Origin: Achromobacter denitrificans NBRC 15125
GTDB taxonomy: Bacteria; Pseudomonadota; Gammaproteobacteria; Burkholderiales; Burkholderiaceae_B
Assembly (NCBI RefSeq): GCF_001571365.1
Contig: NZ_BCTQ01000008.1
Span: 123,446 to 187,445, forward strand
Length of the DNA stretch: 64,000 bases
Reading direction: 5' to 3'
Made by a program: the position numbers and the translations under genes. Shown piece after piece: positions 42,707 through 51,607 of this stretch. Numbering within the stretch: the stretch's first letter is position 1; each line of letters opens with the position of its first letter. The notes under the pieces were generated by a model. It did no database searches and had not been told where the DNA came from. It worked only from the letters and a program-made list of their open reading frames with translations.

Positions 42707-43095
42707 GCCCGTTCCTCCGTCTGCGCCACGAACACCAGCAGGGGCGCGCCGTCCACGGCGTCGATCCTGGCGCGCACGCGCTGGCCGATGCGCACCGCGT
42801 CCACCGGCATGTCCACCACGCGGCTCATCAGGCGCGGGCCTTCTTCCAGGTCCACCAGGCACACGGTGTAGTCCCCGCCCTTGGCGCGCACGACGGTCGT
42901 GGAATAGACCTCGCCGCGGCCGCTGGGCTCGACCCAGCGCAGCGCGTCGGAGCCGCAATGCGGGCAGACCACCCTGGGATAGAAATGATGCCTGGCGCAG
43001 TCCTGGCATTGCGGAATGGCGAAGCGGCCCTGCGCGAGCTGCTCGAAATAATGGCGCTCGGCGCTGGACGCCGGCTCGTTTGCGGTTTGCGGCAT
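42703..43095 (-). CDS. DUF35 OB-fold protein with zinc ribbon
   Basis: A 130-residue protein starting MPQTANEPASSAERHYFEQL. Cys-x2-Cys pairs in 'CQDCARHHFYPRVVCPHCG' form the rubredoxin-like zinc ribbon, followed by the OB fold ('GEVYSTTVVRA...VCLVDLEEGPRLMSRV'). DUF35 proteins are obligate partners of thiolase-like proteins lacking the active Cys. First gene of the operon. A TTG 20 codons upstream is a less likely start. Confidence 0.85.
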   Translation of the reverse strand: MPQTANEPASSAERHYFEQLAQGRFAIPQCQDCARHHFYPRVVCPHCGSDALRWVEPSGRGEVYSTTVVRAKGGDYTVCLVDLEEGPRLMSRVVDMPVDAVRIGQRVRARIDAVDGAPLLVFVAQTEERA

Positions 43096-43304
43096 GGTGC
43101 TGTGCGCCGCCCCGAGGGCGGCTGTCTCCGTTGTATTTCGGTCCGCGCCTGGCAAGGCCTGCGGCTGTGGAACGATTTTAGGAATGCCCTTCGCCCCTTA
43201 CCATCCGAAAGATTCGAAGGCTACTTTCGGCATATTCGAAGCGCCGCAAGTCGGAGTAAGATTTACGCGATAACAAACACCCTACATGGCAGGAGCAGTG
43301 GAAG

Positions 43305-44177
43305 ATGGCGAAAGTCGGCATGGTTGGAATCGGCCTCATGGGCCATGGCATCGCAAGCAATCTGGTCAAGCACGGTCATACGCTGACGGTGCTGGACCAT
43401 CCCGGCAACCAGCCGCTGGATGCGCTGAAGGCCGCCGGCGCGACCAGCGTGGCCGACGGCGCCACGCTGGCGGCCCAGTCGGACGTGATCATCCTGTGCG
43501 TCACCGGCAGCCCGCAGGTCGAGGCCGTGCTGCTGTCGGCGGGCGGCGTGCTGGAAGGCATCCGGCCCGGCACGGTCATCATCGACTGCTCCACCGCCAT
43601 CCCCTCCTCCACCGAGAAAGTGGCGCAGGCCGTGGTGCAGGCGGGCGGCCGCTTCCTGGACGCGCCCATGACGCGCACGCCCAAGGAGGCCGCCGAGGGC
43701 CGGCTCAATCTGCTGGTGGGCGGCGACGCCGCGCTATTTGAAGAATGCAAGCCGCTGCTGGCCTGCTTCGCCGAGAACATCACGCATGCGGGCCCGGTGG
43801 GCGCCGGCCACCGCATGAAGCTGCTGCACAACTACGTGTCGCTGGGCGTGGTCGCCCTGCTGTCGGAAGCGGCCGCCTGCGCGCTGCGCTCGGATATCGA
43901 TCCGGCCGTGTTCGCCGACGTGCTGGCCAAGGGCGGCGGCGGCGGCGTGGCCCTGGAGCGCATCAAGCCCTATCTGCTGGAACAGGACCCCTCTTCGCTG
44001 CGGTTCTTCATGTCGAACGCCCAGAAGGACCTGTCCTACTACAACACCATGGCCGCCGAGACGGGCGCCGTGCGTGAAATCGGCGCGGCCGTGCAGCACA
44101 CCTTCGACCAGGCGGTCACGCAGGGCGGCGGCGACCGCTACGTGCCCGAACTGGTGTCGCTGCTGAAAGACCGCTAG
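43305..44177 (+). CDS. 3-hydroxyisobutyrate-dehydrogenase-family oxidoreductase
   Basis: A 290-residue beta-hydroxyacid dehydrogenase: NAD(P)-binding 'VGMVGIGLMGHGIASNLV' (4-21), substrate motif near 'DAPMTRTPKEAAEG', and catalytic Lys in 'GAGHRMKLLHNY'. Divergent from the DUF35-headed operon over 209 bases, so probably a second arm of the same pathway acting on a branched hydroxyacid such as tartronate semialdehyde or 3-hydroxyisobutyrate. Confidence 0.92.
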   Translation: MAKVGMVGIGLMGHGIASNLVKHGHTLTVLDHPGNQPLDALKAAGATSVADGATLAAQSDVIILCVTGSPQVEAVLLSAGGVLEGIRPGTVIIDCSTAIPSSTEKVAQAVVQAGGRFLDAPMTRTPKEAAEGRLNLLVGGDAALFEECKPLLACFAENITHAGPVGAGHRMKLLHNYVSLGVVALLSEAAACALRSDIDPAVFADVLAKGGGGGVALERIKPYLLEQDPSSLRFFMSNAQKDLSYYNTMAAETGAVREIGAAVQHTFDQAVTQGGGDRYVPELVSLLKDR

Positions 44178-44189
44178 GGCCTGGCCGGC

Positions 44190-45458
44190 TCAGCGGCTGC
44201 CGGCGGCAGCCGCCTGCCCGCTCAAGAGGCCGCGCGCGGGCAGGCGCAGGGAAATCAGCGCCGCCGCCAACAGCAGCGCGCCGGCCGAACCGAACGCCAC
44301 CCAATGCGTGCCGAAGGTCTCGTAGGCCCAGCCGCCCAGCCATGAACTGATCATGCCGCCCACCTGGTGTCCCAGGTAGGCCAGGCCGTACAGCACCCCC
44401 ACCAGGCGGATCCCGTACACGTCGGCCAGGATCGCCGACGACAAGGCGACGCTGCCGGCCCACACGATGCCGCCGATGGTGGCCGCGGCGTACAGTTCCC
44501 AATGCGCGCCCACCATCACCAGCGCGAAGAACCCCAGGCCGCGCACCAGGTAGATGGCGGCCAGGATGTTGCGGCGCTCGACCTGGTCCGACATGCGGCC
44601 CAGCACCAGCGTGCTGAAGATCGCCACCAGGCCGATCAGCCCGATGCCCAGCGAACTCGTGGTGGCGTCGAAGCCGTGGTCCATCAGCATGGGCACGCCG
44701 TGCGTGCCCAGCAGGTTCATGCTGAAGCCACAGGCGAACAGGCCCAGGGCCACCTGCCAGAACGGCAGCGTGCGCAGCGCGCCGCGCACGTTGGGGGTCG
44801 GCTTCCTGGCCGCGGGCTTGGCGGCCCCGGCATTCTTCACGATCTGGTGAGGCAGCAGGTCGGTATGCTCGGGCGCCTCGTCGCGCATGAGGAAGAGCGC
44901 CACCGGCACGGTCAGCAGCGCGAACAGCACCGCGAATCCGAGCAGCGTTTCCTTCCAGCCGACGGCGGAGATCGCGAACGTGAGCGTGGGCGTCATCAGC
45001 GCGATGCCGGCCATCGATCCGGTGGACAGGAAGAACAGCGCCATGCCGCGCTGGCGCGTGAACCAGCGGCTGATCACCGGCGTCAGCGCCACCGGGCTGG
45101 TGAAAGCCAGGCCGATGGACAGGGCCACGCCGAAGGACAGCAGGAATTCGATGGGCCCGCTCGCGAACACGGTCCAGATGGACGAGGCCACGACGATGGC
45201 CGCCCCGCTCAGCAGCACGAAGCGCGTGCCGTGCGTGCTGACCAGATAGCCCGCCAGAGGCATGCCCAGGCCATAGCAGAGCATGCCGATGGCGACGATG
45301 CCGGACAGCGTGCTGCGGGTGAAGCCCAGGCTTTCCGCCATGGGCAGGAAGAACGGCCCGATGCCCATGCGCAGGCCGACGGTCAACAGGGTGAGTGCCG
45401 TAGCGGCGCCAACGATATTCCAGCCGAAATACCAGCCGCCCGACTCTTGCTTGTCCAC
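44190..45458 (-). CDS. MFS transporter (oxalate/formate antiporter-like)
   Basis: A 422-residue major-facilitator permease with 12 predicted membrane helices, starting at GTG 45458 (MDKQESGGWYFGWNIVGAAT) with GGAGAAG upstream. The 'GWYFGWNIVGAA' opening and 'GLRMGIGPFFLPMAESLGFTRSTLSG' are typical of MFS carboxylate transporters. It likely imports an organic acid for the adjacent catabolic genes. Convergent with the dehydrogenase. Confidence 0.9.
   Translation of the reverse strand: MDKQESGGWYFGWNIVGAATALTLLTVGLRMGIGPFFLPMAESLGFTRSTLSGIVAIGMLCYGLGMPLAGYLVSTHGTRFVLLSGAAIVVASSIWTVFASGPIEFLLSFGVALSIGLAFTSPVALTPVISRWFTRQRGMALFFLSTGSMAGIALMTPTLTFAISAVGWKETLLGFAVLFALLTVPVALFLMRDEAPEHTDLLPHQIVKNAGAAKPAARKPTPNVRGALRTLPFWQVALGLFACGFSMNLLGTHGVPMLMDHGFDATTSSLGIGLIGLVAIFSTLVLGRMSDQVERRNILAAIYLVRGLGFFALVMVGAHWELYAAATIGGIVWAGSVALSSAILADVYGIRLVGVLYGLAYLGHQVGGMISSWLGGWAYETFGTHWVAFGSAGALLLAAALISLRLPARGLLSGQAAAAGSR
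44193..44213. terminator. 9-bp hairpin between convergent genes
   Basis: GCGGCTGCC-GGC-GGCAGCCGC, perfect stem at the 3' end of the MFS gene and just past the convergent dehydrogenase stop. No U-tract; possible bidirectional terminator. Confidence 0.3.
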
Positions 45459-45801
45459 GTATGCTTCTCCTCGATATCTTTTTATGCCCGCCGGCGCGCC
45501 CGGATCCGCGGACGCCGCCGGCGGCGCGCAAAGGCGGCGCGGCCGGCAGGCCGGGAAAGAATGAGGCGCGAAACGGCGGGTTCTCCGGCGGCCTGGGGCT
45601 GCCGGACGTGTCATATTACTCCCGGCTATATGCAGGCCAGGCGCCCCGGCGCAAAACCTGTTCGGTGAGCGGTCACCGCCGCCGGCCGGGCCGAGGTTCC
45701 GGCCCGGGTTCGGACCCACATTCGGACCGGCGCGCGCCGCGCCAGCCCCCCGAAGGCGGTGCAGTATATTGCCCACCATTTCGTAGCATTCGACGCAAGC
45801 C
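45459..45801. promoter_or_regulatory. 343-bp divergent intergenic region, no gene seen
   Basis: Separates the MFS and DMT transporter genes. Contains an inverted repeat GGTGA-GCGG-TCACC (45664-45677) and TATATT (45765-45770), a possible -10 for the DMT gene 31 bases before its start. Open frames here are GC-rich shadows. Confidence 0.4.
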
Positions 45802-46716
45802 GTGACACCCAAGACATCGATGTTCGCCCTGTCCCGCCAGGAAATCGCCCTGGTGCTGGTCACCATGCTGTGGGGAAGCACCTTCCTCATCATCCAGATC
45901 GCCATGCAGCACAGCGGACCGCTGTTTTTCGTCGGCGTGCGCTTCACGATCGCGGGCGGGATGGCGCTGCTGCTGTTCCGCAAGCACATGGCGGGGATCA
46001 CCCGCCGCGAGATCGGCGCCGGCATCGCCATCGGCAGCGCCCTCTTCCTCGGCTACTTCCTGCAGACCTACGGCCTGCAGACGATCTCCAGCAGCCAATC
46101 GGCCTTCATCACCGCGCTGTACGTGCCCATCGTGCCGCTGCTGCAATGGGCCGTGCTGAAGAAGCCGCCCGGCGTGATGAGCTGGGTCGGCGTGGCGCTG
46201 GCCTTCTCGGGGCTGGTCCTTCTGGCCGGACCGCAGGCTGGCGCCCTGAACTTCAGCGCGGGCGAAGCGGCCACGCTGGCCGGGGCCGCGGCCATCGCCG
46301 CCGAGATAATCCTGATCGGCCTGTTCGCCAAATCGGTGGACAGCCGCCGCGTGACCGCGGTGCAGCTGCTGACGGCAGGGCTGGTTTCATTCGCGCTCAT
46401 GCCGGTGCTGGGCGAATCGGTGCCCGCCTTCTCGTGGCTGTGGGCCGGCGCGGCGATCGGCCTGGGGCTGGCCAGCGCCGTGATCCAGCTGACCATGAAC
46501 TGGGCGCAGAAATCCGTGTCGCCCACGCGGGCCACCGTCATCTACGCGGGCGAACCCGTGTGGGGCGGCATCGTGGGCCGGCTGGCCGGCGACCGCCTGC
46601 CCGCGCTGGCGCTGCTGGGCGCGGGGCTGATCGTGGCCGGTGTGCTCGCCAGCGAGGCCAAGTTGCCCCGCCGCAAACGGCAGGCCGCCAGGCCGGACGC
46701 GCAGGGCGCGGACTGA
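45802..46716 (+). CDS. EamA/DMT-family transporter
   Basis: A 304-residue drug/metabolite exporter with about 10 membrane helices in two EamA halves ('WGSTFLIIQIAMQHSGPLFFVGVRFTIAGG' and 'LASAVIQLTMNWAQKSVSPTRATVIYAGEPVWGGIVGRL'). Start is a GTG at 45802; ATG at 45820 (MFALSRQE) is a possible alternative. Substrate unknown. Confidence 0.9.
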   Translation: MTPKTSMFALSRQEIALVLVTMLWGSTFLIIQIAMQHSGPLFFVGVRFTIAGGMALLLFRKHMAGITRREIGAGIAIGSALFLGYFLQTYGLQTISSSQSAFITALYVPIVPLLQWAVLKKPPGVMSWVGVALAFSGLVLLAGPQAGALNFSAGEAATLAGAAAIAAEIILIGLFAKSVDSRRVTAVQLLTAGLVSFALMPVLGESVPAFSWLWAGAAIGLGLASAVIQLTMNWAQKSVSPTRATVIYAGEPVWGGIVGRLAGDRLPALALLGAGLIVAGVLASEAKLPRRKRQAARPDAQGAD

Positions 46717-46790
46717 CGCCCGGTCACGCGGACCCGCCCGGACTGTCGCCGGCCAGCTGATGAGGGCCGACCCGCGCGAACCAGCGGCGG

Positions 46791-47282
46791 CTAGCGCGCC
46801 AGCCGCGCGATCAGCTCGGCCTGCGCGGGATACAGGCGGCGCAGTTCGCCGGCGTCGGCCAGCTCGAACTCGCTGAATTCGAACCCCGGCGCCACCGTGC
46901 AGCCCGCCAACGCGTAGCCGCCCGGTTCGGCGAGCTCGGCGGCGAACCAGCTGCCCCCCGGCACGACGCCCTGGAATTCGGCGCCCTCGTCGGCCAGCGC
47001 GTTGCCCAGGCGCAAGCGCCGGTAGCCGCCGTCGGGCGCCAGCACGTGGACGTGCAGCGGCGCGCCGGCGTGAAAATGCCAGAGCTCGTCGGCGCGGATG
47101 CGGTGCCAGGCGGACCAGGCGCCGTCGCACAGCAGGTAATAGATGGCGGTGCTGGCCGCCAGCCGCTTGCCGTCGGCCCGCGTCACGGCGCCGGCGGCGC
47201 GGTAGGTTTCGCGGTAGTAGCCGCCCTCGGGATGCGGCTGCAACGCCAGGCGGCGGATCAGGGTGTCGGCGGATTCGGTCAT
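46791..47282 (-). CDS. Cupin_5 (DUF985) family protein
   Basis: A 163-residue single cupin: 'LQPHPEGGYYRETYR' (15-29), 'IYYLLCDGAWSAWHRIRADELWHFHAGAPLHVHVLAPDG' with the metal-binding His residues, and 'VVPGGSWFAAEL'. Members resemble the sugar-nucleotide epimerase/cupin group; the biochemical role is not established. Stands alone. Confidence 0.9.
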   Translation of the reverse strand: MTESADTLIRRLALQPHPEGGYYRETYRAAGAVTRADGKRLAASTAIYYLLCDGAWSAWHRIRADELWHFHAGAPLHVHVLAPDGGYRRLRLGNALADEGAEFQGVVPGGSWFAAELAEPGGYALAGCTVAPGFEFSEFELADAGELRRLYPAQAELIARLAR

Positions 47283-47328
47283 GGCGGGGCTCGTCGCTAC
47301 GGATGCCCCAGTCTAAAGCAAGGCCGCC

Positions 47329-47985
47329 CTAGGCCGCCTGCTCCAGGAACGCCTGCAAGGCCGGCACCGTGTTCAGCACGTGCTGCCGCATCGCCGCTTC
47401 ACAGCGCGCCGGATCGCGAGTGCGCAGGGCATCGATCAGCTCCTGGTGCGACTCGCGCACCCGCAGGACGCGGCCTGGCTGGGCCGCCCACAGGCGCATA
47501 TAGGGTTCGACGACGGAATGCAGCTCGGAGAGCTGGCGCAGCAGGCGCGGCTGCTGGCAGAAGCTGCACAGGTATTCGTGGAATTCGCGGTGGGCGGTGG
47601 TCCAGTCCAGGTCCTCGCCCGGGCCCTGCTCCAGCAGCTCAAGCGAATTCGACAGCCGGCGGATGTGCTCGGCATTCATATTCAGCACTGCATTGCGCAT
47701 GGCCAGGCCTTCCAGCACGGAGCGCATTTCGAACACTTCCAGCATTTCCTGCTGGTTCAGGCCGCGCACCACCGCGCCGCGATTGGCGCGGATCTCGACC
47801 AGGCCCTCGGAGGCCAACCGGCGCAGCGCGCCGCGCACGGGCATGCGGCTGGTGCCGATCTCGGCGGCCACCACCTCGGGCACCAGCCGCTGGCCCGGCG
47901 CGTAGCGCCCAAGCCGGATCTCCCGCTGCAGGTGCAGGTACGCCTCGTCTTCGGCGCTGATCGCTGTCTTCTGGAATTGCAGCAT
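47329..47985 (-). CDS. GntR-family regulator, FadR/FCD subfamily
   Basis: A 218-residue regulator: winged helix (residues 15-75, 'RLVPEVVAAEIGTSRMPVRGALRRLASEGLVEIR') and an all-helical FCD ligand domain with metal-binding residues ('WTTAHREFHEYLCSF', 'ESHQELIDAL'). It is divergent from a Bug receptor and ggt-like operon, and palindromes of the type recognised by this subfamily lie between them, so it probably represses that operon until a carboxylate is present. Confidence 0.92.
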   Translation of the reverse strand: MLQFQKTAISAEDEAYLHLQREIRLGRYAPGQRLVPEVVAAEIGTSRMPVRGALRRLASEGLVEIRANRGAVVRGLNQQEMLEVFEMRSVLEGLAMRNAVLNMNAEHIRRLSNSLELLEQGPGEDLDWTTAHREFHEYLCSFCQQPRLLRQLSELHSVVEPYMRLWAAQPGRVLRVRESHQELIDALRTRDPARCEAAMRQHVLNTVPALQAFLEQAA

Positions 47986-48078
47986 CGTTTTCCCAAGGCC
48001 GGGGCCTATTGATACTCAAGGCCGCCTGATGCGGGCCCCGCAAAGCCGCCATGATAGATAAACGCAAAAATAACACAA

Positions 48079-48101
48079 ATTGGATCCAATGATCCATGGA
48101 T
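48079..48101. promoter_or_regulatory. Probable GntR operators
   Basis: Perfect palindromes ATTGGATCCAAT (48079-48090) and ATCCATGGAT (48092-48101) adjoin each other about 90 bases from the gntR and Bug-receptor starts. ATTGGATCCAAT has the form of VanR/FCD-subfamily operators. A further half-site TGGAT lies at 48113. Confidence 0.65.
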
Positions 48102-48178
48102 GCAAACACCAATGGATGGCGGACGAGCCATTGCGTCTAATCCCCCCACGCCTTCATAAACGCGATCAAGGGGAATCC

Positions 48179-49153
48179 ATGAAGTTTCGTCTCATCCGGG
48201 CGCTGGCAGGCGCCGCGGCCCTGGCCTGCGCCGCCCAGGCCGGCGCCCAGGCCACCGACTGGCCGCAGCATCCCGTGCGCATCGTCGTGCCCTTCCAGGC
48301 AGGTTCCGCCACCGACCTGATCTCGCGCCAGTTGGGCGCGGCGCTGTCGACGGAGCTGGGGCAGCCTTTCGTCGTCGAGGCTCGTCCCGGTGCGGCGGCC
48401 GCCATCGGCAGCGCCTCGGTGGCGCGTTCCGCGCCGGACGGCTACACGCTGCTGATGGGCGGCCCCGCCGCCATCGTGACCAACCGCTATCTGCAAAAAC
48501 GCCTGGCCTACGACCCCGACGCCTTCGAGCTCGTGTCGATGGTGGCCTATACGCCCAACATCCTGCTGGCCAATCCCTCGCAGCCCTTCAAGACCCTGCC
48601 GGAAATGGTCGCCTACGCGCGCGCCAATCCCGGCAAGCTGACCTACGCCTCCTTCGGCACGGGCACCACCTCGCACATGGCCGGCGAAATGCTCAAGTCC
48701 GTGGCAGGCATCGACATCCTGCACGTGCCCTACAAGGGCGCGGGCGAAGCCATACCCGCGCTGCTCAGCGGCCAGGTCTCGATGTACTTCGACACCATCA
48801 TGACGGGCTTGCCGCAGGCCAAGAGCGGCGCGCTGCTGGCACTCGGCATGTCCAATTCCAAGCGCTCGGCGCTGGCGCCGGACATCCCCACGATCGCCGA
48901 ACAGGGCTATGCCGGCTACGACATCGCGCCCTGGTACGGCCTGGTGGCGCCCGAAGGCACGCCCGCCCCGGTGCTCGACAAGCTGAACCGCGCGGTCAAC
49001 AAAGTGCTTGCCGATCCGGCGCTGCGCAGTAAGCTGGCGGAAACCGGCGCCGAGCCTCGCGGCGGCACCCGCGAAGAATTCGCCGCCTTCATCAAGGCCG
49101 AGATCCCGCGCACCAAGCAGCTGATCGACCAGGCCGGCATCACCCCGCAGTAA
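48179..49153 (+). CDS. Bug/TctC-type periplasmic solute receptor
   Basis: A 324-residue receptor starting MKFRLIRALAGAAALACAAQ (signal peptide, cleavage near AQA-TDW) after AAGGGGAA. Family marks 'HPVRIVVPFQAGSATDLISRQ', 'VVEARPGAAAAIG' and 'APDGYTLLMGG'. First gene of the GntR-divergent operon; the next gene encodes a gamma-glutamyltransferase-like hydrolase, hinting at an amide or peptide-like ligand. Confidence 0.93.
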   Translation: MKFRLIRALAGAAALACAAQAGAQATDWPQHPVRIVVPFQAGSATDLISRQLGAALSTELGQPFVVEARPGAAAAIGSASVARSAPDGYTLLMGGPAAIVTNRYLQKRLAYDPDAFELVSMVAYTPNILLANPSQPFKTLPEMVAYARANPGKLTYASFGTGTTSHMAGEMLKSVAGIDILHVPYKGAGEAIPALLSGQVSMYFDTIMTGLPQAKSGALLALGMSNSKRSALAPDIPTIAEQGYAGYDIAPWYGLVAPEGTPAPVLDKLNRAVNKVLADPALRSKLAETGAEPRGGTREEFAAFIKAEIPRTKQLIDQAGITPQ

Positions 49154-49177
49154 TTTCCAAGACGAGCTCCAGCACCC

Positions 49178-50773
49178 ATGTCCTCACCCTTCGATTGGTC
49201 CTTTCCCTACGCCTCCCGAAAAATGCCGGTCCTGGCCGCCAACGCGGTCGCGACCAGCCAACCCCTGGCGGCGCAGGCCGGCCTGCGCATGCTGCTGGCC
49301 GGCGGCAATGCGGTCGACAGCGCCATCGCCACGGCAATCGCGCTGACGGTGCTGGAACCCGTCATGAACGGCATCGGCGGCGATATGTTCGCGCTGGTCT
49401 GGCACGGCGGCCAGCTGCACGGCCTGAACTCCAGCGGCTGCTCGCCCGCGGCCTGGACGCCGGAGTACTTCAACGGCCGCGACGCCATGCCCGGCACCGG
49501 CTGGGGCACCGTCACCGTGCCGGGCCAGGTGGCGGGCTGGAAAGCACTGTCCGAGCGCTTCGGCAAGCTGCCTTTCGCCCAGCTGTTCGAGCCCGCCATC
49601 GCCTACGCCGAAGAGGGCTTCGCGGTATCGCCCACCATCGCCCGCCAATGGGCGACGCAGGCGCCCAGGCTGGCGCAGGAACCAGGCTTTGCCGCGGCTT
49701 TCCTGCCGCAGGGACGGGCCCCGCAAGCCGGCGAATGGTGGCGTTTCCCGGCCCAGGCCAAGACCCTGCGCGACATCGCGGAAAGCGGCGGCGAGAGCTT
49801 CTACCGCGGCGAACTGGCCCGCAAGATCGCCGACTTCGCCAGCCAGACCGGCGGCGCGCTCAGCGCCGCCGACCTGGCGGAGCACCGCCCCGAATGGGTC
49901 GCCCCCATTTCCCAGTCGTTCCGCGGCTACGAGCTGCACGAAATCCCGCCCAGCGGCCAGGGCATTTCGGCGCTGATGGCGCTGGGCATGCTGGAACAGT
50001 TCGACCTGGAAGGCATGGGCCGCGACAGCGCCGACTACTACCACGTCAGCATCGAGGCGATGAAGCTGGCCTTCGCGGACCTGCATCACCACGTCGCCGA
50101 TCCGCGCCACATGCGCACCGACGCCCGCGCCCTGCTCGACCGCTCCTACCTGGCCGAGCGCGCGCGCCTGATCTCCATGGACCGCGCCAGCGTGCCGGTG
50201 GCGGGCACGCCGGCCACCGGCGGCACGGTGTACCTGACGGCGGCCGACGCCGACGGCACCATGGTGTCCTTCATCCAGTCCAACTACCACGGCTTCGGTT
50301 CCGGCGTCGTGGTGCCGGACACGGGCATCAGCCTGCACAACCGCGGCCTGAACTTCGTGCTCACGCCCGGCCACGCCAATCAGGTGGCGCCGCGCAAGAA
50401 GCCGATGCACACCATCATCCCCGCCTTCGTCACGCGCGGCGGCCAGCCGCTGATGTCGTTCGGCGTGATGGGCGGATCGATGCAGGCCCAAGGGCATCTG
50501 CAAATGGTCACCCGCCTGGCCGCGTTCGGCCAGAACCCGCAGGCCATGAGCGACGCGCCGCGCTTCCGCGTGGAGAAGGGCCCCGTGGTCAACGTCGAAG
50601 CGCACCTGCCCGCGGACGTGGTCGAGGCGCTGCGCGCCCGCGGCCACAACGTGGCGGTGGCGCCCGCCGACAGCCTGGAATTCGGCTCGGCGCAACTGAT
50701 CTGCCGCCTGCCCCAGGGCGGCTACGTGGCCGCGTCGGATTCCCGGCGCGACGGCCAGGCCGTCGGCTTCTAA
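49178..50773 (+). CDS. Gamma-glutamyltransferase-family hydrolase
   Basis: A 531-residue Ntn-hydrolase proenzyme. The expected autocleavage site is Gly-Gly|Thr in 'ATGGTVYLTAADADG', giving a large subunit and a C-terminal subunit with the Thr nucleophile. 'GIGGDMFALVW', 'PGQVAGW' and 'FGVMGGSMQAQGHLQM' are typical. No signal peptide is visible, so it is probably cytoplasmic and may be an acylase-type member rather than a glutathione enzyme. Downstream of a Bug receptor by 24 bases. Confidence 0.9.
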   Translation: MSSPFDWSFPYASRKMPVLAANAVATSQPLAAQAGLRMLLAGGNAVDSAIATAIALTVLEPVMNGIGGDMFALVWHGGQLHGLNSSGCSPAAWTPEYFNGRDAMPGTGWGTVTVPGQVAGWKALSERFGKLPFAQLFEPAIAYAEEGFAVSPTIARQWATQAPRLAQEPGFAAAFLPQGRAPQAGEWWRFPAQAKTLRDIAESGGESFYRGELARKIADFASQTGGALSAADLAEHRPEWVAPISQSFRGYELHEIPPSGQGISALMALGMLEQFDLEGMGRDSADYYHVSIEAMKLAFADLHHHVADPRHMRTDARALLDRSYLAERARLISMDRASVPVAGTPATGGTVYLTAADADGTMVSFIQSNYHGFGSGVVVPDTGISLHNRGLNFVLTPGHANQVAPRKKPMHTIIPAFVTRGGQPLMSFGVMGGSMQAQGHLQMVTRLAAFGQNPQAMSDAPRFRVEKGPVVNVEAHLPADVVEALRARGHNVAVAPADSLEFGSAQLICRLPQGGYVAASDSRRDGQAVGF

Positions 50774-50796
50774 GGCCGGGCCGGGCCGGGCCGGCC
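50774..50796. repeat. GGCCG tandem repeat
   Basis: Four exact copies of GGCCG plus a partial copy directly after the gamma-glutamyltransferase-like stop codon. Short, phase-free and outside coding sequence; slipped-strand variation is possible. Confidence 0.6.
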
Positions 50797-50872
50797 ATGG
50801 CAAGATCCGGAGTCCCAGGCGAGGCCGCGCGATCTACACTGACCGGGTACGTTCAACCTCCGGCGATAGATC

Positions 50873-51607
50873 ATGGAAAGCAGCACGCCCCCGGGCGCCC
50901 ACGCCGTGCCCGGCGCGGTCTCACGGCAGGATTGGGAAGCCATCGGCCTGTCCCTCGACCGCTACGGCAACGCGGTGCTGCCTGCCCTGCTCGACCCGGC
51001 CCAATGCCAGGCGCTGACCGCGCTGTACCCGCGAGAGGACTGCTACCGCTCTCGCGTCGTCATGGGCCGCCATGGGTTCGGCCGGGGCGAGTACAAGTAT
51101 TTTTCCTACCCGCTTCCGCCGCTCGTCGACGCCCTGCGCCATGCGCTCTATCCCCGCCTCGCGCCGATCGCCAACCGCTGGAACCGCCTGCTGGGCATAA
51201 ACCAGCACTACCCCGAAACGCTGGAGGCGTTCCTCGCGCGCTGCCACCATGCCGGCCAGCGCCGGCCCACGCCGCTGATCCTCGAATACCGCGAAGGCGA
51301 CTACAACTGCCTGCACCAGGATCTCTACGGCGAACTCGTCTTCCCCTTGCAGACGGCCATCCTCCTGTCCGAGCCCGGCAAGGACTTCAGCGGCGGCGAA
51401 TTCGTCATGACGGAAACCTCCTCCGACGAGCAGGTGGCGCAGGTGCTGCCCCTGCGGCGGGGAGACGCGCTGGTGTTCACCGTGAACCAACGCCCCATCG
51501 CCGGCAAGCGCGGCGGCTTGCGCCGGGCCGCCATGCGGCACGGCGTCAGCCGGTTGCTGGGCGGGCAGCGACATACGCTGGGCGTGATCTTCCATGACGC
51601 GCGCTGA
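50873..51607 (+). CDS. 2OG-Fe(II) oxygenase (first of tandem pair)
   Basis: A 244-residue prolyl-hydroxylase-like dioxygenase. The iron site is H-x-D in 'YNCLHQDLYGELVFPLQ' with a distal His in the C-terminal 'RHGVSRLLGGQRHTLGVIFHDA', whose Arg/His also bind 2-oxoglutarate. The segment 'LSEPGKDFSGGEFVMTE' is family-typical, but the usual following 'QRPRMQSR' is replaced by 'TSSDEQVAQ'. Overlaps the second copy by 14 bases. Substrate unknown. Confidence 0.85.
   Translation: MESSTPPGAHAVPGAVSRQDWEAIGLSLDRYGNAVLPALLDPAQCQALTALYPREDCYRSRVVMGRHGFGRGEYKYFSYPLPPLVDALRHALYPRLAPIANRWNRLLGINQHYPETLEAFLARCHHAGQRRPTPLILEYREGDYNCLHQDLYGELVFPLQTAILLSEPGKDFSGGEFVMTETSSDEQVAQVLPLRRGDALVFTVNQRPIAGKRGGLRRAAMRHGVSRLLGGQRHTLGVIFHDAR

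Noticed and set aside
49195..51597. 800-codon plus-strand frame over the gamma-glutamyltransferase-like and oxygenase genes
   Set aside because: Alternate-frame shadow with extreme Arg/Pro/Ala/Gly content; the true genes have clear family motifs.
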